A stretch of 42,669 bases of DNA from Acidocella sp. (GCA_026224875.1 JAMFRU010000041.1:1-42669); one strand, 5' to 3'. Shown: positions 23,694-32,741, counted from the first letter of the stretch. A program made the numbers and translations. Notes: a model not told the origin generated them from the letters alone.

Positions 23694-24891
23694 TGAGGCT
23701 GAGCATGGCGAGCAGGAGGGAGGAAACGATGCCGGCGACGGCAGCGCCCATCAGCACCGTGATGGCCGGCACGAGCAGCGAAACGAGGCGCTGTAACGCC
23801 AGCCGGGTGCGCTCCTCATGAATATCGGCGGCCCGCAAGGCAAGCGGGCCGAGCTGGGCGGTGGCTTCCCCCAGACGCAGCAGATGCACCAGGCGCTTGG
23901 GGAAAATTTCGCTGCGCTGCAAGGCTGTTGCCATGCCCTGGCCGGTCTTGACACTTTCGGCCGCCGTGGCGACGGCCGCCTGCGCGGCACGGTTGTCGAG
24001 CACCTCCTGGGCGATGCCCAAAGCGCTCAGCAGCGGCACACCGTTGAGCAGCAGCATGCCCAGGGTGCGGGCGAAGCGCGCGGCAAGGATCTCGCGCACC
24101 AACCCGCCAATGATGGGCAGGCGCAGTATGAGCCGGTCTACCGCCAGGCGCGGTGTAGGCTTCCGCAAAGCCAGATGCGCGGCCAAGGCGAACGCGGCGA
24201 GGCCGGCGAGCGCATATGGCCCATAGGCGGAGACGGCATGGCCGGCGCCCAGAAGGAACGCGGTGGAGGGCGGCAGGGCAACGCCGTTCTGGGCGAACAG
24301 CGGCACAAACTGCGGCAGCACCTGGGTGAGCAGCAGCACGATGGAGCCGATAGCGGCTACCAGTAATATGGCAGGGTAGATCATGGCCGACTGGATTTCC
24401 GCTGTCATGCCGCGCTGGCGCTCGAGCAGCCCGGCCAGGCGTTCCAGCGTTGTGGAAAGATCACCCCCTGCCTCGCCGGCGCGGACCAGCCCGATATAGA
24501 GGCGTGTGAAACTCCTCGGCTCGCGCTGCAAAGCGGTGGCGAGAGGGGTACCGTTGCGGACCAGATCGCGCACCCGGCCGAGCACGGCGGCGACACGCTT
24601 GTTGGGCGGCTCCTCCACCATAAAGCGCAAGGCACGGTCGAGATCCTGGCCGGCGCCCAGCATGCTGGCGAGTTCGCGGGTGGCATCCACCAGCTCGCCG
24701 CGCCGCAAGGCGCCAGCACCACCCAGCTCCAGCGCGAGCAGGCTAAACCCGCGCCCGGCGGGGCTGACGGCGAGGACCATGGCGCCGCTTTTTTGCAGCT
24801 GGGCGGCGATCTCGGCCTCGCTCGTACCGTCACGCTCGCCGCGCAGCAGCTCGCCCCCACGGCTTACCGCGCGGTAGCGATAGCGCGCCAT
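23677..24891 (-). CDS. gspF: Type II secretion inner-membrane platform protein GspF
   Basis: This 404-residue protein begins MARYRYRAVSRGGELLRGE, as in the GspF/PilC family, followed by two T2SSF domains. These contain TRELASMLGAGQDLDRALRF, the GEAGGDLSTTLERLA motif, and its counterpart LRLGEATAQLG. Membrane segments lie around MIYPAILLVAAIGSIVLLL, in the central AYGPYALAGLAAFALA region and at the C-terminus (VLMGAAVAGIVSSLLLAML). It anchors the GspE motor in the inner membrane. I place the start at ATG 24891, which shares its A with the gspE stop (TAATG). The frame is open further upstream but only within gspE. Confidence 0.93.
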   Translation of the reverse strand: MARYRYRAVSRGGELLRGERDGTSEAEIAAQLQKSGAMVLAVSPAGRGFSLLALELGGAGALRRGELVDATRELASMLGAGQDLDRALRFMVEEPPNKRVAAVLGRVRDLVRNGTPLATALQREPRSFTRLYIGLVRAGEAGGDLSTTLERLAGLLERQRGMTAEIQSAMIYPAILLVAAIGSIVLLLTQVLPQFVPLFAQNGVALPPSTAFLLGAGHAVSAYGPYALAGLAAFALAAHLALRKPTPRLAVDRLILRLPIIGGLVREILAARFARTLGMLLLNGVPLLSALGIAQEVLDNRAAQAAVATAAESVKTGQGMATALQRSEIFPKRLVHLLRLGEATAQLGPLALRAADIHEERTRLALQRLVSLLVPAITVLMGAAVAGIVSSLLLAMLSLNDIAQ

Positions 24892-26606
24892 TACGCCTCC
24901 GCCCGGACGGCGCGCAGTATTTCCTCGATGCTGGTCTCGCCGCGCGCCATGGCTTCCATGCCGGTTTGCAGCACCGTCTTCATGCCTGCGGTCACGGCCG
25001 CGCGTTCGATGCTGGCCTGGTCCGCGCCGGTAACGATCAGACGCTCGATCTCGGTATCGGGGACCAGAAACTCGGCAATGGCCTGGCGCCCGCGATAGCC
25101 GGTATTGCGGCAAACCTGGCAGCCACAGGCGCGCCAGATATTTTCGCCCGTAAAACCATGGCGCCGCGCCAACTCGGGCGGCGCGGGGGTAGGAGTTTTG
25201 CACGCATCGCAGAGCCGGCGTACCAGGCGCTGCGCCAGCACGCCGCGCAGCACGGCCGACAGCAGATAATCCTCGAGCCCCATGTCCCGCAGCCGCGTGA
25301 TGGCCGCCGCCGCCGAATTGGTGTGGAGCGTGGACAGCACCAGATGCCCCGTCAGCGCCGCGCGTGCAGATATCTCGGCCGTTTCCAGATCGCGGATTTC
25401 ACCGACCATGATGACATTGGGGTCGAGCCGGACGATTGAGCGCAATAAAGCCGCGAAACCAAGCCCGATTTGCGGGCGCACCTGAATCTGGTTGATGCCC
25501 GGCAGCTGGTATTCGATCGGGTCTTCGACCGTGATGATTTTGGTCTCTTCGGCATTAAGCGAGAGCAAAGCTGTATAAAGCGTGGTGGTTTTACCGGAGC
25601 CGGTGGGGCCGGTGACCAGCATGATGCCGTTAGGCGCGGCAAGTGCCGTTTTCAGCCGTTCGATCACCTGGGCATCATGCCCTTGCGCCGCATAGTCAAA
25701 GGACACGGCACTGCGGTCCAGCACACGCAGCACGATGATCTCGCCATGCAGGCTGGGGGCGGTGGCGATGCGGAACACGACATCCTGGCCGCGCACGGCG
25801 ATGCGTATGCGCCCATCCTGCGGCAGCCGCCGCTCGGCAATGTCGAGCCTGGCCAGAATTTTTAAGCGTGAGATGATGGCGGGGGCCAGCCGGGCAGCTT
25901 GCGTTTCGGAATCCTGCAACTCGCCATCATAACGGTAGCGAATGCGCACCCTGTCCTCGAACGGCTCTATATGGATGTCGGAGGCCGATGTTTCGACCGC
26001 TTTGGAGATGATCTGATTGACCAGGCGGATGACCGGCGCCTCGCTCGCCATATCCTTCAGCCGCTCGGCATCGTCTTCCGCCGCCGCATGCTCAAGCATC
26101 TCGGGTGCTGCCTCGGCCACGCGGGAGAGGCAGTCAAATGCAGTTTCGAGCTCGATCGGTGCGGCCACCTCGACGCGTGTCTCCAGACCGGTGGCAAGCC
26201 TTATGGCCGCGCGCGCAAAATTGTCGAGCGGATCGGCCATGGCGATCACCAGTTGCGCCGCGCCGGGGCGCCCGGGTTCGAGCGCCAGCGGCACCACGCG
26301 GGCAGCGCGCAGGAAGCGCGCGCGCAACCGCTCGGGCAAAATCGGTTCGACTGGACAACGGTCTGCAACTGTAATCGAAACGTCAAGCATGGCGGCCCAG
26401 CTTTCCGCCAATGTGCGCTCCGAGACGAGGCCGAGCTGCACCAGGGCCTGCGCGCAAGTGATGCCGCTGTCGCGGGCCACCACACGCGCGCGCTCAAGGG
26501 CGATCGCATCGCACACGCCGGCTGCGATCAGCATCGCGAACGCGGCATCGGAGGCAGCTGCCCCCGTTCGCGTCGTTGCGGCAATATCCGTTGGCACGGT
26601 ATCCAT
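24891..26606 (-). CDS. gspE: Type II secretion motor ATPase GspE
   Basis: This 571-residue secretion ATPase has an N-terminal GspE/MshE domain (about residues 20-170). The ATPase core has Walker A GPTGSGKTTTLY (around 330), the Asp box IITVEDPIEYQ, Walker B IMVGEIRDLETAE and the His box STLHTNSAAAA. A zinc-binding pair, CDAC and CQVC, is present. All nucleotide-binding residues are present, so it should be active. It is the first gene of the minus-strand secretion operon, which continues gspF-H-J-L-(M)-D-K. A promoter is expected in 26607-26917 but I cannot define one. Confidence 0.95.
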   Translation of the reverse strand: MDTVPTDIAATTRTGAAASDAAFAMLIAAGVCDAIALERARVVARDSGITCAQALVQLGLVSERTLAESWAAMLDVSITVADRCPVEPILPERLRARFLRAARVVPLALEPGRPGAAQLVIAMADPLDNFARAAIRLATGLETRVEVAAPIELETAFDCLSRVAEAAPEMLEHAAAEDDAERLKDMASEAPVIRLVNQIISKAVETSASDIHIEPFEDRVRIRYRYDGELQDSETQAARLAPAIISRLKILARLDIAERRLPQDGRIRIAVRGQDVVFRIATAPSLHGEIIVLRVLDRSAVSFDYAAQGHDAQVIERLKTALAAPNGIMLVTGPTGSGKTTTLYTALLSLNAEETKIITVEDPIEYQLPGINQIQVRPQIGLGFAALLRSIVRLDPNVIMVGEIRDLETAEISARAALTGHLVLSTLHTNSAAAAITRLRDMGLEDYLLSAVLRGVLAQRLVRRLCDACKTPTPAPPELARRHGFTGENIWRACGCQVCRNTGYRGRQAIAEFLVPDTEIERLIVTGADQASIERAAVTAGMKTVLQTGMEAMARGETSIEEILRAVRAEA

Positions 26607-26917
26607 GACACGCTATTTCACTTCGTGGATGGCTCCTGGCAAGTGACAGAATGATGTCACTCCGCCGGCCCGGTACACCTGAGTCGCGCAGGTGATGTCA
26701 TGTCGTGACCCGTTCGCATCTATTACGAATATTTATGAAAAAAGCTGCAATATTTCAAAACAAAGACGGCGCTTCCGCGCTGGGAAGCGCAGTTGCGAAT
26801 GAAAATAATTCTCATTATTGATTCGTATCAAATCATAATTGCGTAACACGCGAACACTATTTTCTCCTCTAGAGAAGCGGCGGTTTCTTCCACCGCGCAA
26901 CTAACGGGTGAAGTGTT
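26607..26917. promoter_or_regulatory. Divergent regulatory region with Fur-like box
   Basis: About 310 AT-rich bases separate gspE from the phosphoesterase gene. TGAAAATAATTCTCA (26800-26814) is a 7-1-7 palindrome with one mismatch and resembles the Fur box core TGATAATNATTATCA. Next to it, TTATTGATT and AATCATAA form a further inverted repeat (about 26816-26839). A perfect hairpin GCGCTTCC/GGAAGCGC (26769-26790) has no T-run. These mark a regulated promoter, possibly iron-responsive; the regulator is inferred from the motif alone. Confidence 0.5.
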
Positions 26918-28591
26918 ATGAGCTTACGTAAATCTCTTCTATGTGCATCTTTCTGTCTATCAACAGCGCTGACGGCGATTGCGCCGGTAGCACTGGCAGC
27001 GACCCCGCTCGGCGGCACGGCCTCGGTCGATCCGGCGTGGGATGAGGTCAACGTCGACAACACGCCGACCGCAACCCCGATCAAGCATATCGTGATCATC
27101 TTTGATGAAAACGTTTCGTTCGATCATTATTTCGCCACCTACCCGACCGCGACCAACCCGAGCGGCGAGCCCGCCTTCACCGCGGCGCCGGGCACACCGG
27201 CGGCCAATAATCTGGCGACCGCCAATCTACTGACCAACAACCCGAACGCCACCAACACGGCCAATGGTGTCAATGCGGCCGAGCCGTTCCGCCTGGACCG
27301 CACGCAGGCTTCCACGGCCGATCAGAACCATTCATATACCCCCGAGCAGCAGGCCTATGACAACGGCAACGCCGATCTGTTTCCGGAATTCACCGGTAGC
27401 GGCACCACCGGCGGCGCCGGCGCGTTCGGCACCAAGGGCCAGGTGATGGGCTATTTCGATGGCAATACCGTGACGGCGTTGTGGAACTACGCCAACCATT
27501 ACGCCCTGAGCGACAATGCCTATACCGACACCTACGGCCCTTCGACCCCGGGCGCACTGGAAGTCGTCTCCGGTCAGACCAACGGTCTGGTCGTCAGCGG
27601 GACGAACCCGAGCACGACCAACTTCGTCACCAGCAGCGACGGCAGCAAGACGCTGATCAACGACACGGATCCGACAGGCGATGTCTGCTCCAGCACAACC
27701 AGCAATGGCGCGCTGACAGCCAAGAATATCGGCGATCTGCTCAATGCGGCCCGTATCCCCTGGGGCGGCTTCATGGGTGGCTTTAACCTTGGCGTGACCA
27801 ATGCCAACGGCACGACCGGCTGCGCCCGTAGTACGGTAAACACGACGGTTGGCGAAACGGTTGCGGATTATGTCCCGCACCATAACTGGTTCCAGTATTT
27901 TGCCTCCACCGCCAACCCGACCCATGCCCGCCCGGCTGTGCAGCAGGACGTCGGTTATACGTTTGAGCATAACGGTGCGGTCGATCCCGCGAACCACCAG
28001 TACGATCTGCGTGACTTCCTGGAAGCTGTGAAAGTCGGCTACCTGCCGTCGGTTTCCTACGTCAAGCTCGCTGCCTATCAGGACGGGCATGCCGGCTATT
28101 CCGACCCGCTCGATGAGCAGGGCGGTCTGGTACAGGTGATCAACAACATCCAGCGCTCGCCGATGTGGGCGAACACCGCGATCATCGTCGCCTGGGATGA
28201 CTCCGACGGCTGGTACGACCATGCCTATGCCAAGCCGACCAACCCGTCCTATTCAACCGCCGATCTGCTGAATGGTACTGCCACCTGCGGCACGGGTGCC
28301 GAACGTGTCGGCCTGTCGCAGAAACCGGTTGACGGCCGTTGCGGCCCTGGCACGCGTATCCCCTTCCTGGTCATCTCTCCTTGGGCCAAGCAGAACTACG
28401 TGGACAGCACACGCATCACCCAGGCTTCGGTGGTGCAGTTCATCGAGCAAAATTGGCTCAGCAGCCGCCGTCTGGGTGGTGGATCCTTCGACATCAGTAC
28501 CGGTTCGATCATGCCGCTATTCGATTTCTCGGGTCACGGTAATGCACCTAAGCTGTTGTTGAGCCCGACGACGGGCGAGCGGCTGAACTAA
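26918..28591 (+). CDS. Secreted phosphoesterase (phospholipase C/acid phosphatase family)
   Basis: This 557-residue protein has a Sec signal peptide (MSLRKS, hydrophobic core, cleavage after ALA at about residue 28). Its phosphoesterase domain starts with IKHIVIIFDENVSFDHYF at residues 55-72, the family's metal-binding entry motif. DQNHSY, TDTYGPSTPG and VAWDDSDGWYDHAY supply the other expected metal-site and nucleophile segments. The family includes bacterial phospholipase C and AcpA-type acid phosphatases, which hydrolyse phosphate mono- or diesters outside the cytoplasm. Proteins of this family are often type II secretion substrates, and here the gene lies directly between gspE and the prepilin peptidase. 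GGTGAA lies before the ATG. It is followed by the cytochrome peroxidase gene after 38 bases. Confidence 0.85.
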   Translation: MSLRKSLLCASFCLSTALTAIAPVALAATPLGGTASVDPAWDEVNVDNTPTATPIKHIVIIFDENVSFDHYFATYPTATNPSGEPAFTAAPGTPAANNLATANLLTNNPNATNTANGVNAAEPFRLDRTQASTADQNHSYTPEQQAYDNGNADLFPEFTGSGTTGGAGAFGTKGQVMGYFDGNTVTALWNYANHYALSDNAYTDTYGPSTPGALEVVSGQTNGLVVSGTNPSTTNFVTSSDGSKTLINDTDPTGDVCSSTTSNGALTAKNIGDLLNAARIPWGGFMGGFNLGVTNANGTTGCARSTVNTTVGETVADYVPHHNWFQYFASTANPTHARPAVQQDVGYTFEHNGAVDPANHQYDLRDFLEAVKVGYLPSVSYVKLAAYQDGHAGYSDPLDEQGGLVQVINNIQRSPMWANTAIIVAWDDSDGWYDHAYAKPTNPSYSTADLLNGTATCGTGAERVGLSQKPVDGRCGPGTRIPFLVISPWAKQNYVDSTRITQASVVQFIEQNWLSSRRLGGGSFDISTGSIMPLFDFSGHGNAPKLLLSPTTGERLN

Positions 28592-28629
28592 AGCAGCCGA
28601 ACCGAAGCTGAAGTTGGAGTACAGACGCC

Positions 28630-30030
28630 TTGTGTATACTTGCTACCATTACACTCGTGTTTACGCTTGGTGTCTGTGCCGTTGCTGCGGAACTGCTTCG
28701 TAGCCCGGTAACGATCTCGGATTGGATTTCGAACCCTGCCGCGAGCTTCAAGCTCGCGCAGGGGGAAAATCCAGCTCCGGTCACATTGGTTCGCCCTGCC
28801 GCGGCCCCGCTTTCAGCGATGGCGCAGCTCGGCAAACAGATTTTCTTTGACGCCAGCCTGTCCTCTTCGGGCAAGCTCTCCTGCGGCTCCTGCCACAGCC
28901 CGCAGCAGAGCTACGCGCCGGCCAATGCTTTGCCCGCGCAATATGGCGGCCCGGATCTGGCCAGCCAGGGCGTACGCACCGTGCCATCGCTGATGTATCT
29001 CGACCACCAACCGAATTTTTATATCGGTCCCGATCTCGGCGGCGATAACGATGCCGCGGCAACACCGCTGCCGCAACTGGCCGCAGCCAGCACCGGCGCT
29101 AAGCGCGCGATCAAAACCGCGCAGAGCACGGCACAGAGTGCCGCCAACATAGTGCCGGAGGGCGGATTGTTCTGGGATGGCCGCGCCAACACGCTGCAGA
29201 CCCAGGCAATGGGGCCTTTGCTTAGCCCGTTTGAGATGGATGGGGAGAATGTCGATCGCGTGGTCGCCAAATTGCAGGCCGCAGCTTATGCCAGTGACTT
29301 CACGGCGCTGTTTGGTCCCACCATCTTTCAGAACAAGGCCATGGCCGTGTCCGAGGCGTTGTTCGCCGTGGCCCGCTATCAGATCGAGGAGCCGAGCTTC
29401 CACCCTTATTCCAGCAAATATGATGCCTGGCTCGAAGGCAAGGCAAAACTGTCCCAGGCCGAGATGCGTGGCTATGTGCTGTTTAACGATCAGGACAAGG
29501 GTGATTGTGCCGCCTGCCATCTGTCCCAGCCGAGTCCCGATGGTCAGCCGCCGCTTTTCACCGACCATCAATTCGAAGCGCTGGGGGCGCCGCGCAATCC
29601 TAAGCTCGTCGCTAATAACAATGCCACTTATCACGATCTCGGCCTGTGCGGCCCGTATCGCGCCGATCTCGAGAGTCAGCAGCAGCTCTGCGGCATGTTT
29701 CTGACACCAACCCTGCGTAATTCGGCCACTCGCCAGGTGTTTTTCCACAATGGCGTGTTCACCAATCTGCTGCAGGTGGTCGATTTCTATAATTTCCGCG
29801 ATACCAATCCGGGCAAGGTCTTCCCCAGGGGGCCCGATGGCCAAGTGCAGAAATACAACGATCTTCCCGCGAAATATAACGCCAATATCGACACGGCAGA
29901 CCCGCCGCTGGACCGCAATCTGGGTGACAAGCCAGCGCTGTGCCATGGCGAGGAAGAGGACATTATTGCCTTCATCAAGACACTGAGCGACGGCTATTAC
30001 ACACCGCCGCCCAGCCCGCCGGCAAGCTGA
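28630..30030 (+). CDS. Di-haem cytochrome c peroxidase family protein (MauG/CcpA-like)
   Basis: This 466-residue periplasmic protein has a hydrophobic N-terminal signal (to about residue 20). Two haem-attachment motifs, CGSCH at 85-89 and CAACH at 293-297, match the CCP/MauG fold. The conserved blocks LFWDGRANTLQTQAMGPL and FLTPTLRNSATRQVFFHNG are present. Family members reduce H2O2 with electrons from cytochrome c, or modify partner proteins. No ATG is in frame; TTG 28630, with GGAG (28616-28619) ten bases upstream, is the only plausible start. The pairing of a phosphoesterase with a di-haem peroxidase suggests that one operon continues into the prepilin peptidase gene 39 bases downstream. 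Confidence 0.87.
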   Translation: MCILATITLVFTLGVCAVAAELLRSPVTISDWISNPAASFKLAQGENPAPVTLVRPAAAPLSAMAQLGKQIFFDASLSSSGKLSCGSCHSPQQSYAPANALPAQYGGPDLASQGVRTVPSLMYLDHQPNFYIGPDLGGDNDAAATPLPQLAAASTGAKRAIKTAQSTAQSAANIVPEGGLFWDGRANTLQTQAMGPLLSPFEMDGENVDRVVAKLQAAAYASDFTALFGPTIFQNKAMAVSEALFAVARYQIEEPSFHPYSSKYDAWLEGKAKLSQAEMRGYVLFNDQDKGDCAACHLSQPSPDGQPPLFTDHQFEALGAPRNPKLVANNNATYHDLGLCGPYRADLESQQQLCGMFLTPTLRNSATRQVFFHNGVFTNLLQVVDFYNFRDTNPGKVFPRGPDGQVQKYNDLPAKYNANIDTADPPLDRNLGDKPALCHGEEEDIIAFIKTLSDGYYTPPPSPPAS

Positions 30031-30069
30031 TCCTATGGTCCAGCTGAGCCAAGCGCGTTAACGGGCAGA

Positions 30070-30804
30070 ATGATCTTTCCTGACTGGATGATTCTGCTCG
30101 TGGCGCCGATTATCGGCAGCTGGCTTGGCGTGCTGATACGGCGCTTGCCGCAACACCGGCCGGTGGCCATCACGCGCTCTGCCTGTGAACATTGCGGCCA
30201 CCAACTTGGCCCCCTCGATATGGTACCCCTGGCCAGTTTTTTGCTTTTGCGCGGCCGCTGCCGCTATTGCGATGCGCCGATCGGCTGGTTTCACCTCGCC
30301 ATCGAGCTGGCAGCACTCACCGTGGCTGCCGCCGTATATTACGCCGCTCCCGGCGGCTGGCAAAACTGGATCGATGTATCACTAGGTTGGGCCCTGCTCA
30401 CATTGGCCTGGATTGATGCAGAGACGTTCCGACTTCCGGATATCATCACATTGCCGCTCATCCTGGCCGGGCTGTGTGTAACCTGGGTGTACCAGCCGCC
30501 GGCAATTTACGCTCATGCAGCAGCGGTGGCGGTAGGTTATGGCGCCTTCCGGTTGCTGAATGAGGCTTACCGGGTGCTTAGGGGGCGGCATGGCCTGGGC
30601 GAGGGGGACGCAAAGCTACTGGCAGCGGCCGGCGCATGGCTGGGGCTTGCCGCACTCCCTTACACCGTGCTGGGGGCGGGAGTGATCGGTATCGGCATGG
30701 TGGTTGTTTCGAGTCGCTCGGGCGGCCTGCGGCGCGATCAACCCATTGCCTTCGGTCCCGCTTTGGCGCTGTCGTTTTTCCTCGCACGTCTTGCTGGCGG
30801 CTAA
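30070..30804 (+). CDS. gspO: Prepilin peptidase/methyltransferase (GspO/PilD type)
   Basis: This 244-residue polytopic membrane protease cleaves and N-methylates pseudopilins such as GspG and GspH. It has the cytoplasmic zinc site C39-x-x-C42 and C64-x-x-C67. The two catalytic Asp of the GXGD family are D116 (WIDAETFRLPD) and D180 (GLGEGDAKLL). GEGD replaces the more common GYGD. About seven hydrophobic segments are visible. It belongs functionally to the secretion locus but is separated from it by the phosphoesterase and peroxidase genes, and it is transcribed with them. It appears complete. Confidence 0.9.
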   Translation: MIFPDWMILLVAPIIGSWLGVLIRRLPQHRPVAITRSACEHCGHQLGPLDMVPLASFLLLRGRCRYCDAPIGWFHLAIELAALTVAAAVYYAAPGGWQNWIDVSLGWALLTLAWIDAETFRLPDIITLPLILAGLCVTWVYQPPAIYAHAAAVAVGYGAFRLLNEAYRVLRGRHGLGEGDAKLLAAAGAWLGLAALPYTVLGAGVIGIGMVVVSSRSGGLRRDQPIAFGPALALSFFLARLAGG

Positions 30805-31091
30805 GGCGCAGACGTGCTGCGGCAGGGTCCGCCTCGCATTCACCTATCGTTGAACTGACGAACATGCGAAGCCGGTACGCCCGTCCTGTACGGAAGATCA
30901 GGCATAACCCAGCTCCATTAGGCGGACGTTACGATCTGCCAGATTCGCCGGTGGCGACTGATTCGGGTTGATATGGCGAAGTAGAAACGCTGCATCATCG
31001 CACCTCTTCCCCGCAAATCTCTGCGCATGAAAAAATATGCGATGAACATGGTGTCCTTAAAAACTCTGGCCAAACGAACTCAGCTGGGATA
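30805..31091. other. Intergenic region without recognised gene
   Basis: Nearly 290 bases lie between the prepilin peptidase and the toxin-antitoxin operator. No frame here resembles a known protein, and I found no RNA gene or convincing terminator. It may be the scar of the event that brought in the toxin-antitoxin pair. Confidence 0.3.
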
Positions 31092-31105
31092 GGTTACATG
31101 TAACC
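31092..31105. promoter_or_regulatory. Palindromic operator of the toxin-antitoxin pair
   Basis: GGTTACATGTAACC is a perfect 14-base palindrome ending 15 bases before the antitoxin ATG. A partial second copy of the half-site (GGTTATCATG, 31115-31124) overlaps the start codon. MazE-type antitoxins normally repress their own operon through such sites. Confidence 0.6.
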
Positions 31106-31120
31106 ATTTGAAGGGTTATC

Positions 31121-31345
31121 ATGGCTTCGGCATCTCAACCTAAGTCCACCCGCGTGAAGGTGCAGGAACATCGCGACCGCCTGCGCGGGCAGGGGCTGCG
31201 CCCCATCCAGATTTGGGTGCCGGATGTGCGTGCGCCCGCGTTCCGCTCGGAGGCGCATCGGCAGTCGCTTGCCGTCGCCGGTAGCGCCCATGCACATGAG
31301 GACCAGGCGTTCATCGACGCGGTGTCGGATTGGGGCGATGTATGA
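31121..31345 (+). CDS. MazE-family antitoxin (DUF3018-like)
   Basis: This 74-residue protein has an N-terminal DNA-binding region (STRVKVQEHRDRLRGQGLRPIQIWVPD) of the MazE-like DUF3018 group. The acidic C-terminal tail (HEDQAFIDAVSDWGDV) would wrap around and inhibit the toxin. GAAGGG lies before the ATG. Its stop overlaps the toxin ATG (ATGA), the classic coupling for toxin-antitoxin pairs. It should autorepress through the palindrome just upstream. Confidence 0.83.
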   Translation: MASASQPKSTRVKVQEHRDRLRGQGLRPIQIWVPDVRAPAFRSEAHRQSLAVAGSAHAHEDQAFIDAVSDWGDV

Positions 31346-31695
31346 GGCGCGGCGATATTTGGATCGTCGCGGGAGGCAAGGGTTATGCGGGCAAACCGCG
31401 CCCCGTTGTGATCGTTCAAGATGATAGTTTTGACGGGACGGACTCGATTACCATCTGCGCCTTTACGACGGATGAGACCGACGCGCCGCTCTTCCGCTTG
31501 GCTATGGAGCCGAACGAGCGCAATGGCCTGCGCGCGGTGTGCCGCCTGATGGTGGACAAGATTACGACCGTGCCAAAATCGAAGATTGGCGCACGCGTGG
31601 GGCGTTTGGACGACGAGGATATTTTACGACTTAATCAGGCCGTTCTGGTGTTTTTGGGATTGGCTGTCTCGCCGAGAACCAAGCAGATTGCATGA
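31342..31695 (+). CDS. mazF: MazF/PemK-family toxin (mRNA interferase)
   Basis: This 117-residue toxin has the MazF fold: MRRGDIWIVAGG, GYAGKPRPVVIVQDD, ITICAFTTDETDAP, and VDKITTVPKSKIG, which holds the usual catalytic Thr region. The RGD-W and KPRPVVIVQ segments are diagnostic. MazF enzymes cut single-stranded mRNA at short motifs. I chose ATG 31342, which overlaps the antitoxin stop, rather than the start four codons upstream. The pair is intact and probably stabilises this accessory region. Confidence 0.88.
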   Translation: MRRGDIWIVAGGKGYAGKPRPVVIVQDDSFDGTDSITICAFTTDETDAPLFRLAMEPNERNGLRAVCRLMVDKITTVPKSKIGARVGRLDDEDILRLNQAVLVFLGLAVSPRTKQIA

Positions 31696-31952
31696 CGGAG
31701 TTGAGTTGTACATCCTGTTGTAGGTTTTGCCGCGTGCAAGTTTTTCTATGCTACGATGCTGCGCTCGCCGCCATCTCTGGCGCGCGTCTAATCCAACGGC
31801 CAGGCCTCCGCAACCACCGATCGAGTAGACACAGAAGCCCCCGCATCCCATCAGCAGCATATTCCCGGAATTCCGCCGCAGGATCGTAGCCTGCGCATGA
31901 TTGATCCGCCTGTCAGCAGGGTTGATGATCCCATGAAGGAAGGCGGGCCGTC

Positions 31953-32741
31953 TTACTGCATAAGAAAAGATATGAGTGCTGTTTGGAAGGTTTCCGGATC
32001 GCATTGCGAAACGGCGTGCGCCCCATAGGGCAGCAACTGCAGTGTGGCGTTGGGGATGTGCTGCGCCAAAACCTCCGAGGAGGCCGGCGGCGTCAATATG
32101 TCGTCGCGGGCGACGAGTACGAGGGTGGGGCAGGTGATGTCAGCGAGATAAGGCAGGCCGTCGAAGGAGGTGACGGCATGTACGCGGGCTTCCAGGATTG
32201 GGGCAGTGGTGGAATTTTCTGTGGCGCTCACTAGCGTTTCCTCGAGCTGAGGCCAAGCGTCGCAGACATGGCGCGGCGGGTACAGGAATACCGGCGAAGC
32301 ACGGTGGTAGGCCTCCGGCCCGTAGGCACGCAGCAGCTGCAGGCGCAGCTCCATGCACAGGGCCATTTGCGGGCACAGGCTGGCCCAGCTGGCGTACAAC
32401 ACCATGCGTTCGACGCGCGCCGGGTGGCGGGCGGCCAGAACCTGGCCGATGGCGCCGCCGGTGGAATGGCCGAGCAGCATGACCTGCTCAAGGCCCAGTG
32501 CGTCCAGCAGGCCGACGAGATCATCTGTCAACGCCTCGATGGAATATGCTCCTTCCGTGCGCACGCTTTGGCCGGTGCCGCGGTGGTCATACCGGATCAC
32601 CGTGAAATGTCTGGTGAGGGCCGGCATGTTGATGTCCCAATACGAGGCAACGCCAGCCAGACCGGTGACGAGCAGGAGGGCCGGCCCGCTCCCGGCAATC
32701 TCGTAATAAAAATCTTCATCGCCGACCGAAGCAAAACTCAT
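31953..32741 (-). CDS. Alpha/beta hydrolase, RutD/PcaD-like
   Basis: This 262-residue alpha/beta hydrolase has its nucleophile Ser in GHSTGG, acid Asp in LVARDDILTPP and His in YGAHAVSQ; the oxyanion segment is VTGLAGVASYW. The size and motifs fit the RutD (aminoacrylate hydrolase) and 3-oxoadipate enol-lactonase group. The frame is open 56 codons upstream, but ATG 32741 has GGGAG seven bases before it and starts the conserved fold, and the longer version would run through the operator into the LysR gene. It is divergent from the LysR regulator and very likely controlled by it. With the RutA-like and RutC-like proteins it would complete a Rut-type trio. Confidence 0.82.
   Translation of the reverse strand: MSFASVGDEDFYYEIAGSGPALLLVTGLAGVASYWDINMPALTRHFTVIRYDHRGTGQSVRTEGAYSIEALTDDLVGLLDALGLEQVMLLGHSTGGAIGQVLAARHPARVERMVLYASWASLCPQMALCMELRLQLLRAYGPEAYHRASPVFLYPPRHVCDAWPQLEETLVSATENSTTAPILEARVHAVTSFDGLPYLADITCPTLVLVARDDILTPPASSEVLAQHIPNATLQLLPYGAHAVSQCDPETFQTALISFLMQ

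Noticed and set aside
28813-29946. 377-codon frame antisense to the cytochrome peroxidase
   Set aside because: The plus-strand gene has haem motifs and a signal peptide; the antisense frame shows no domain.
31696-31952. Possible gene between the toxin and the hydrolase
   Set aside because: Frames here give no recognisable protein; only the shared 3' ends of two convergent units are visible.
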